DNA from: Chitinophaga pinensis
GTDB lineage: Bacteria > Bacteroidota > Bacteroidia > Chitinophagales > Chitinophagaceae
Assembly (NCBI GenBank): GCA_902167325.1
Contig: LR632930.1
Coordinates: 4,960,001 to 5,024,000, forward strand
Length of the DNA stretch: 64,000 nucleotides
Direction: 5' to 3'
The notes beneath the pieces were generated by a model, which made no database searches, was not told where the DNA came from, and saw nothing but the letters and a program-made list of their open reading frames with translations. The position numbers were made by a program, and so were the translations under genes. How positions within the stretch are numbered: the stretch's first letter is position 1; each line of letters opens with the position of its first letter. This document shows, one piece after another, positions 44,611-50,920 of the stretch.

Positions 44611-46785
44611 CTACAACTTCTGGATCTTACGGGAAATGGATTTCCCCTGATGCTGCAGGATCAGGATGTATGTACCTGCCTGCATACCTGCACCATTCAG
44701 CGGGTATACATGCTTCCCTTTCTGCAACATGCCATCCGCGATCACGGAAACCGGGCGGCCCTGCATATTCAGCACTGCCAGCCGTGTTTTACCGGCTTTG
44801 TTGAGCGTGAAGGATACGTTGGTCTGTTGCTGGAAAGGATTCGGGTAATTACTTAACTCCGGTGCATCTAATGTTACATCCGCTGTAAGCTTAGCCGCGG
44901 CTATTGACTGCAAGGCGCTGCCCGTTATGATATCTACTTCCGTGTAACTGTTCCATGCGTTCACACTATTGCCATGGCCTGCGATCCGCACGTATTTGGC
45001 GGATTGCGGCGTGATGGAAAAGGTTTCCGCGTTCAGCGTAGTGCCGCTGCTTTGCAGGCCGAGGGCCGCGTTGGTCCAGGTGGTACCGTCCTGCGACAGA
45101 AGGATGTCGAAGTAAGAGATGCGCACATCTCCGCTGTAGAAGGCAATCTGTACGCCGGAAACGGTTTGTACTGAACTCAGGCAAAACTGTATCCACTGCG
45201 GGTTACCGCTGGCCGACCATCTTGTTGCCGGGTTATTATCCATCACATTGGCAGGTACATTACCATCGTCGGCACTTGCGCTTACCGGTACGCAGGCAGG
45301 TGTGGTGGCGGTATTTATCTTCACTTCGGTATAACTGTTCCATGCATTCACGGTATTGCCATGCCCGAGGATGCGCACGTATTTGGCGGTTTGGGGCGTG
45401 ATGGGGAATAATTCCAGTGCCAGTGTTGTGCCGCTGCTTTGGAGGCCTGTGGCCGCGTTGGTCCATGTAGTGCCGTTCTGTGACACCTGAATATCGAAGC
45501 GGGATGCGCGTACATTTCCATTATAGAATGCGATCTCTACCCCTGTCACCGTTTGCGCGGTATTCAGGCAGAACTGTATCCACTGCGGATCACCGGAAGC
45601 CGACCAACGGGTGTTCAGGTCATTATCCAGTACATTGGCTGCTACGTTACCATCGTCTGTACTGGCCACTGCGGGTACGCAGGAAGGCAACGCATTCACC
45701 GTTACACTCACTGTGGCAGATGTGGTGGAAGCATTATCGTTATCGGTTGCTTTGGCGGTGATGCTGTAAGTACCGGCCGCTACATTGCTCCAGGAAATAC
45801 TGTAGGGAGATGTGGTGGCTTCACCGATCCTGGTTGTGCCCTGGTAGAACTCCACTTTGGAAATACTCCCGTCACTATCCGCTGCATTTGCGGATACGGT
45901 GATGTTCGCCGGTGCGGTGTAAGTAGCACCGGATGCGGGCGCTGTGAGGCTAACGGTGGGTGCGGCATTACTGCCGATATCGCTGGGACAAAGGTCTGTC
46001 ACACTTTTGGCCACGCAGATATCCGCCAGGTACACGGTTTCATCGCGGAGGTAGGAAATATTGTTGAGACTGCGGTAGAACCCGAACTTGGGGGCGCCAT
46101 AGCCCGCACCGTCTTCCCACATATCGATGTTATTGTTAGTATAAGACAGCAGGGTAACGCCATCGCTGAGGCGCTTGATGATGAATTGCAGCGTACCTGC
46201 ATTGTCGTGTTTAATCTTTACATAAGCTTCTACCCATACACCTCGGAAAAGACTGAGGTCTGCCGAGGCTTTAACACCCCCGCTGGTGGGGTGGCCTATC
46301 TCCATTTTATTATCGTGCCGCGGGGTAAGGTGGAGAATGGGTGATCCGCTGCCATGCCCGTTATCGTATGCCTTCAGCTGCATGATGTGCGTGAAGCTGG
46401 GAGATGGCTGAAAGCCGGCATCCAGTTTAAACTTCCAGCGGTAGTGGGAAGTGGAACCCTGCGTGCCCTGCTGATCGGGACCTTTACCGCGCAGCTCAAC
46501 ACGCTGGCGGTCGGTTTCACCGCAACGGTCATCATCCAGATCGCGGTGCAGGGTGAATGCGAATACATACTTGCCGAGGATGGCATCCATCACTTCATTG
46601 ATATGCCTGCCGGGATGCCCGCAGTCGGGCGTTTCTACTTTATACCCGAAAGCATCCAGCTGCTCATAGGTATTTCCCGGGCCATCGGCCACGGCGTTAC
46701 TTTGCGCACGGGCATTGGCGGCCATGCAAAAAACAAGGAAAAACAGCATCAACATTTTGCTGCATGATAAGTAATTGTACGTCAT
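44611..46785 (-). CDS. Secreted multimodular protein: lyase-like jelly roll, Ig, two F5/8-type modules, T9SS tail
   Basis: A 724-residue exported protein. After the signal peptide (to about 28), residues 35-262 form a jelly roll with TDRQRVELRGKG (91-102), FTHIMQLKAYDNG (131-143) and LHLTPRHDNKMEIG (151-164). This pattern resembles polysaccharide lyase/heparin-lyase-like folds (PF14099 type), but lyase activity is not proven. Residues 275-365 are a bacterial Ig-like domain. Residues 369-491 and 498-620 are two F5/8-type-C (CBM32-like) modules, each with TRWSASGxPQWIQFCL and AWNSYTEV. The last 80 residues are a T9SS type A sorting domain (SNYPNPFQ, QGRPVSV, YILILQHQGK). It diverges from the GH5 gene and shares its modules. 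Confidence 0.8.
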   Translation of the reverse strand: MTYNYLSCSKMLMLFFLVFCMAANARAQSNAVADGPGNTYEQLDAFGYKVETPDCGHPGRHINEVMDAILGKYVFAFTLHRDLDDDRCGETDRQRVELRGKGPDQQGTQGSTSHYRWKFKLDAGFQPSPSFTHIMQLKAYDNGHGSGSPILHLTPRHDNKMEIGHPTSGGVKASADLSLFRGVWVEAYVKIKHDNAGTLQFIIKRLSDGVTLLSYTNNNIDMWEDGAGYGAPKFGFYRSLNNISYLRDETVYLADICVAKSVTDLCPSDIGSNAAPTVSLTAPASGATYTAPANITVSANAADSDGSISKVEFYQGTTRIGEATTSPYSISWSNVAAGTYSITAKATDNDNASTTSATVSVTVNALPSCVPAVASTDDGNVAANVLDNDLNTRWSASGDPQWIQFCLNTAQTVTGVEIAFYNGNVRASRFDIQVSQNGTTWTNAATGLQSSGTTLALELFPITPQTAKYVRILGHGNTVNAWNSYTEVKINTATTPACVPVSASADDGNVPANVMDNNPATRWSASGNPQWIQFCLSSVQTVSGVQIAFYSGDVRISYFDILLSQDGTTWTNAALGLQSSGTTLNAETFSITPQSAKYVRIAGHGNSVNAWNSYTEVDIITGSALQSIAAAKLTADVTLDAPELSNYPNPFQQQTNVSFTLNKAGKTRLAVLNMQGRPVSVIADGMLQKGKHVYPLNGAGMQAGTYILILQHQGKSISRKIQKL

Positions 46786-46962
46786 GGGTGAAGGGTTGTT
46801 TACAGTGATAAAACAATGCAGTGGGAGACGGGGAATATGGGGCGGAATTTTTTGTTTTCATGAATTTAAGTATATTTATGCAAACGATTGCACGTTAGAA
46901 AGAAAAACTGCGAAAAAAGTTTCCGCATTCCATAGTTACCATTGTTCAAAAGTATATCGCAT

Positions 46963-46999
46963 GGTCCGCAACGGACCCGGGACCGTATTGTCCGCAACG
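46963..46999 (+). promoter_or_regulatory. Palindrome plus direct repeat upstream of the GH5 gene
   Basis: GGTCCG-CAA-CGGACC (46963-46977) is a perfect inverted repeat. Its inner ten bases GTCCGCAACG recur at 46990-46999, 26 bases on. The pair sits 28 bases before the GH5 start in the divergent promoter region, so an operator is possible. No -7 consensus is clear here. Confidence 0.4.
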
Positions 47000-47026
47000 T
47001 ATCACGTAACCCTTCAATAAAACCCA

Positions 47027-49399
47027 ATGAAAACACATCTAATCAAACCCTGGTTCCTGACTGTTATGCTATGCTTTTTCACCTGTATTGCCACGGCACA
47101 AACGCCGGTATCCCAGAACGGGCAGCTGCAGGTGATCGGCCTTAAACTCTGCAACCAATACGGCAACCCCATACAGCTGCGCGGCATGAGCACGCACGGC
47201 ATTCAATGGTATGGCTGGGGCAGTTGTTTAACGGAAGCTTCCCTCGATGCACTGGCCTACGACTGGGGTGCCGACGTGCTTCGTATTTCACTGTATGTGC
47301 AGGACGATGGTTATGAAACCGACCCTGCAGGCTTCACCGCACAGGTGAACCGCCTCATAGAAGAAGCTACCGAGCGCGGGATGTATGCGCTGGTAGACTG
47401 GCACCAGCTGGACCCCGGCGATCCTAATGTCAACCTCGCCATGGCCAAAACCTTCTTTACCGCAATCGCTAATCAGCACAAGAACAAAAACAACATCATC
47501 TATGATGTATGCAACGAACCTAACGGCGTAACCTGGGCAAGGATCAAAACCTATGCAGACCAGATCATCCCCGTTATCCGCGCTATCGACAGCGATGCGG
47601 TAGTACTGGTAGGCACACACGCATGGGGATCCATGGGTGTATCTGACGGGCGCTCTGCGCAGGATATCGTCAGCAATCCCCTGAGCTTCACCAACATCAT
47701 GTACACCTTTCACTTCTATGCGAAAGATCATCAGGCGCAGTACCTCAATGAACTGAACTGGGCATCTGACAGACTACCGGTTTTCGTAACAGAATTCGGC
47801 TCGCAGGAAGCTACGGGCGACGGACCCAACGATTTCACCATGACACAGCAGTTCATCGATCTTATGCAAACCAAAAAGATCAGCTGGTGCAACTGGAATT
47901 ATTCCGATGACTTCCGCAGCGGCGCGGTATGGACCACGGGTACCTGCTCCGCCGGCCCGTGGACGACGGCAAGGCTCAAACCCGCCGGTGCCTGGATACG
48001 CCAGCGGATGCTGAGTCCGGCCGATAACTTCCCCGGCGGCACACCCGGCTGCGTACCCGTATCTGCCAGTGCAGACGATGGTAATGTACCCGCCAATGTA
48101 CTGGATGGCAATCTGGCCACGCGCTGGTCGGCCTCGGGCAACCCGCAGTGGATACAGTTCTGCCTGAGCAGCGTGCAAACAGTGTCTGGCGTGAAGATCG
48201 CTTTCTATAACGGTAACGTACGCGCATCCAACTTCGATGTACTCGTTTCACAGAACGGCACCAGCTGGACCAACGCGGCGCTCGGCCTGCAGAGCAGCGG
48301 TACTTCCGTTAACCTCGAAACATTTACTTTCCCTGCGCAAACCGCGAAGTATGTACGCATCGTTGGGCATGGTAACAATGTAAATCTGTGGAACAGTTAT
48401 ACTGAAGTGCAGATCGTTCAGCAAACCAATGTACCACCTACGGTGAGCATCTCCTCTCCTGCCGGTGGCGCTACCTATACCGCTCCTGCCAGTGTGGCTA
48501 TCACTGCAACGGCGGTGGATAGCGACGGTAGTATTTCCAAAGTAGAGTTCTACCAGGGCACCACTAAACTGGGAGAATCCCTTACTTCTCCATACACTTA
48601 CACCTGGAGTAATGTGGCAGCAGGGAACTATGCCCTAACGGCAAAAGCTACCGACAATGGCGGCAGTGCGGTTACCTCTTCGGCTGTAAACATCACGGTA
48701 AGTACGGCGCCTGCCTGTACGCCTGTGAGCGCCAGTACGGATGATGGGAATGTACCGGCAAATGTGCTGGATAATAACCTCGCCACGCGTTGGTCGGCCA
48801 GTGGAAATCCGCAGTGGATACAGTTCTGCCTGAGCAGTGTACAAACCGTGACCGGCGTGCAGATCGCGTTCTATAACGGCAATGTGCGCACGTCTTATTT
48901 CGATGTGCAGGTATCACAGAACGGCACCAGCTGGACGAACGCCGCTACCGGCCTGCAAAGCAGCGGTACATCCGTGAACCTCGAAACATTCTCCTTCGCG
49001 CCGCAATCCGCAAAGTATGTAAGGATCTTAGGCCATGGCAACAGCGTAAATGCATGGAACAGTTATACGGAAGTGAAGATCGTTACCGGCAGCGGACTGC
49101 AATCCATCGCGGCGGCGAAGCTCAGCGAACCTGAAGCATCCAAAGAAGCAGGGCTGATCGTTTCCCCGAATCCTTTTACCGGCAAACTGAGCGTACAGTT
49201 CCAGCTACCTTCAGCCGGACAGGCAGAACTCGCCATGTTCGACATGAACGGTAAGATGACGGCCGTGTTGCAGAAAGGTCATTTACCTGCCGGGAAACAT
49301 TCCGTGGAATACAACGGCAGTCACCTTGTGCCGGGCGTATATATCGTGAAACTGCAGTACCGGGGATTAATGATCTCTAAAAAAGTGCAGAAGATGTAG
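47027..49399 (+). CDS. GH5 endo-beta-1,4-glucanase with F5/8-Ig-F5/8 modules and T9SS tail
   Basis: A 790-residue secreted enzyme with a signal peptide to about 25. Residues 35-330 form the GH5 (beta/alpha)8 barrel: LRGMSTHGIQWYGWG, DVLRISLYV, ALVDWHQLDPGDP, the acid/base Glu164 in CNEPNG, MYTFHFYA, the nucleophile Glu256 in VTEFGSQE, and WCNWNYSDD. This set points to a GH5_2-type cellulase. Residues 341-470 and about 566-690 are F5/8-type-C (CBM32-like) modules around an Ig-like domain (VEFYQGTTKLGESLTSPYTY). The C-terminus (SPNPFTGKLSVQF, YIVKLQYRG) is a T9SS sorting tail, so the enzyme is secreted or anchored on the surface. Its modules nearly duplicate those of the divergent gene. Confidence 0.9.
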   Translation: MKTHLIKPWFLTVMLCFFTCIATAQTPVSQNGQLQVIGLKLCNQYGNPIQLRGMSTHGIQWYGWGSCLTEASLDALAYDWGADVLRISLYVQDDGYETDPAGFTAQVNRLIEEATERGMYALVDWHQLDPGDPNVNLAMAKTFFTAIANQHKNKNNIIYDVCNEPNGVTWARIKTYADQIIPVIRAIDSDAVVLVGTHAWGSMGVSDGRSAQDIVSNPLSFTNIMYTFHFYAKDHQAQYLNELNWASDRLPVFVTEFGSQEATGDGPNDFTMTQQFIDLMQTKKISWCNWNYSDDFRSGAVWTTGTCSAGPWTTARLKPAGAWIRQRMLSPADNFPGGTPGCVPVSASADDGNVPANVLDGNLATRWSASGNPQWIQFCLSSVQTVSGVKIAFYNGNVRASNFDVLVSQNGTSWTNAALGLQSSGTSVNLETFTFPAQTAKYVRIVGHGNNVNLWNSYTEVQIVQQTNVPPTVSISSPAGGATYTAPASVAITATAVDSDGSISKVEFYQGTTKLGESLTSPYTYTWSNVAAGNYALTAKATDNGGSAVTSSAVNITVSTAPACTPVSASTDDGNVPANVLDNNLATRWSASGNPQWIQFCLSSVQTVTGVQIAFYNGNVRTSYFDVQVSQNGTSWTNAATGLQSSGTSVNLETFSFAPQSAKYVRILGHGNSVNAWNSYTEVKIVTGSGLQSIAAAKLSEPEASKEAGLIVSPNPFTGKLSVQFQLPSAGQAELAMFDMNGKMTAVLQKGHLPAGKHSVEYNGSHLVPGVYIVKLQYRGLMISKKVQKM

Positions 49400-49430
49400 G
49401 GAATGATTATATGAATTTCATAACAATAAC

Positions 49431-49458
49431 AAAGGGGCTGTCACAAAACGGCCCCTTT
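49431..49458 (+). terminator. Terminator after the GH5 gene
   Basis: An 8-bp stem AAAGGGGC/GCCCCTTT with a 12-base loop is followed by a T-rich stretch, 32 bases past the stop. Confidence 0.7.
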
Positions 49459-49552
49459 GTTATTTCAGGAAGGCATTTGTAAACTCCTGTCAGGGTAGCT
49501 CCTGAATACTGTAATATTCTGTCAGGCTTTTTCAATAAGTCCCACCAACAGG

Positions 49553-49706
49553 TCAGCGGGAATTCAGCGCTGTTACAGTACTGTATCTGTACCGCGACAG
49601 TACGACTACAGTATAGCTACAGTAGGATAACAGCGCGAATACAGCGTAATTACAGCGCAATTACAGCGCTATTACAGCGCGATTGCAACGCGATTGCAGA
49701 TTGAGG
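49553..49706. repeat. 11-bp tandem repeat array B1
   Basis: Fourteen consecutive 11-mers can be laid out without gaps. Clear ones are ACAGTACGACT, ACAGTATAGCT, ACAGTAGGATA, ACAGCGCGAAT, ACAGCGTAATT, ACAGCGCAATT, ACAGCGCTATT, ACAGCGCGATT and GCAACGCGATT (49597-49695). The invariant part is the first four bases ACAG with CG or TA after. There is no gene in 49459-50079. Stops interrupt every frame, so it is not coding. Confidence 0.85.
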
Positions 49707-49756
49707 GGAGACTATTAAATGTTCCTGCCCAAACGGACCTTAAAATACCTTCTAAA

Positions 49757-49865
49757 GGCAGTGGAAGGCAGTGTAGAGGCCGTCTACCCTTAGTGTAACA
49801 GAGGTCTGGAGGCAGTGAAAAGGCAGTCCGGAGGCAGTAAGCACTTAGTCAAAAGGCAGGAATCA
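49757..49865. repeat. 11-bp tandem repeat array B2
   Basis: One 10-mer and nine 11-mers are built on GGCAGT or a variant: GGCAGTGTAGA, GGCCGTCTACC, CTTAGTGTAAC, AGAGGTCTGGA, GGCAGTGAAAA, GGCAGTCCGGA, GGCAGTAAGCA, CTTAGTCAAAA, GGCAGGAATCA. The stretch 49793-49810 matches array A at 9517-9534 in 17 of 18 bases on the same strand. Confidence 0.82.
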
Positions 49866-49879
49866 CCCGTACCCTCAAC

Positions 49880-49931
49880 CGCCCAAAGTGGCCAAAACCG
49901 GCAAAATGCGGCAAAAACGGCAAAAACGGAC
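49880..49931. repeat. Short-period repeat block B3
   Basis: Repeats of GGC(C)AAAA(N)C with a 9-10-base period follow array B2 (GGCCAAAACC, GGCAAAATGC, GGCAAAAAC, GGCAAAAAC). It is the third repeat type within 400 bases. The following 49932-50079 holds nothing recognised. Confidence 0.7.
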
Positions 49932-50079
49932 ATCCGATTTGTTCCCTCTTCTCCGGCATGTTACTTTCGGGATACAGCATAAGAATAGTATGTTTTTTTA
50001 CTAAAACTTAATCAATCTTACCACGGGTAGCGGCATCCCCGGATGTGCTGCTTATTTTAAGCGCAACAAAGCAGATGTT

Positions 50080-50428
50080 ATGGGAAAAAACTTTTTACAT
50101 ACACAGCAAAATTCTGAGGTATTGAACGGCCTGCCGCGACTGGCAGCCCTAGCCATCGTCATATTCCTCCTCTACGGATTCATATTGCCCGACCTAATGC
50201 CCGGAGTTACCGGAAATGATCTTTGGTGCAACCGGGGCATTTGCCGAAAGCATCCGGAAACGGCTGATGGTTGTATGGGGAAAGATCGAAAAAAGCCGCA
50301 CCCATCAGAGCGCGGCCTTTTTCCTGCTTATCATACAATTGGGAAAACTACCCTCATTTCGCAGCCATGGCCTTGCGGAGTGCGGCTTCCTTTTCCGCAT
50401 TCCAGTAAGCGCAATCCAGCTCCAGTAG
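50080..50428 (+). pseudogene. Possible frameshifted small membrane protein
   Basis: The frame from ATG 50080 begins convincingly (MGKNFLHTQQNSEVLNGLPR, then a helix LAALAIVIFLLYGFILPDLM). After PGVTG it turns into Cys/Arg/His-rich, non-protein-like sequence. One base over, from 50216, the reading MIFGATGAFAESIRKRLMVV, WGKIEKSRTHQ looks protein-like. A single-base change in the AAA at about 50214-50216 would join them. The tail runs over the terminator and 3' end of the opposite gene, so the real end is unclear. No family is recognised. It may be a decayed gene or chance. Confidence 0.3.
50291..50321 (-). terminator. Terminator of the GH116 operon
   Basis: GCCGC (50295-50299) pairs with GCGGC (50312-50316) around a 12-base loop, with an A-run/T-run on the two sides. 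In the minus direction it is followed by six T residues, 33 bases past the last gene. Confidence 0.7.
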
Positions 50429-50920
50429 CACGGAGGTGTATGGCAGCTGCTCATCAGTTTTCAAAACTACCACGCGGAACATGCCCGCAGCGGCATCCAG
50501 TTTCGCAAACACGGAATCGTGCAGCATTTCCCTGACATTATTTCCTTTCAGCATGGCTGTGGCGGAATCCCGGAAAGCGGTGATCCCCGCGCTCTGCATT
50601 TCGCTGATATAATTTAACTCCTGATCGCGGTACAGGATGGGCTTCACATGGCCCGATGCTCCCACACCGGCAAGCACATCTTTCAATACAGGCAGCAGGC
50701 GGCTGCCGGTGTTGATGTAGGTGATGCCCTCCGCCTTCAGTTCCGGAAAGGCTTTATCCGCAACAATAATCCAGTTACGGTGCCCCAGCAGCGGTAACGC
50801 TTCCGCAAACTGTTGCTGCCATCCGGGGTGTACAACACTTTCCGGTGAAGTGGCCCCGCATGCCGCCAGCAGCGGCAGGGCCAGTATGAAGGATGATTTC
50901 AGTATTCTTCTCAGTATCAT
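50354..50920 (-). CDS. Exported RbsD/FucU-like lipoprotein
   Basis: A 188-residue protein with a lipoprotein signal (LKSSFILALPLLAAC). The mature part aligns by eye with the RbsD/FucU mutarotase family. WQQQFAEALPLLGHRNWIIV, ADKAFPEL matches the L-x-x-x-G-H-x-D-x-I-x-x-x-D-x-x-x-P motif with the catalytic His and second Asp. The C-terminal PYTSVLLELDCAYW stands where the family has Y-G-N-x-x-L. So the Asn of the usual Y-x-N is Ser here. RbsD and FucU interconvert sugar anomers in the cytoplasm; export would move that to the periplasm. Its ATG overlaps the GH116 stop (TAATG), so translation is coupled. The family call is moderate. Confidence 0.6.
   Translation of the reverse strand: MILRRILKSSFILALPLLAACGATSPESVVHPGWQQQFAEALPLLGHRNWIIVADKAFPELKAEGITYINTGSRLLPVLKDVLAGVGASGHVKPILYRDQELNYISEMQSAGITAFRDSATAMLKGNNVREMLHDSVFAKLDAAAGMFRVVVLKTDEQLPYTSVLLELDCAYWNAEKEAALRKAMAAK

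Noticed and set aside
46775..47020. 81-codon frame in the divergent promoter between the lyase-like and GH5 genes
   Set aside because: It spans the required promoters, contains the palindromic site and shows no protein-like pattern.
49553..49931. CRISPR array
   Set aside because: Units are 9-11 bp with no unique spacers between fixed repeats, and there are no cas genes in the window.
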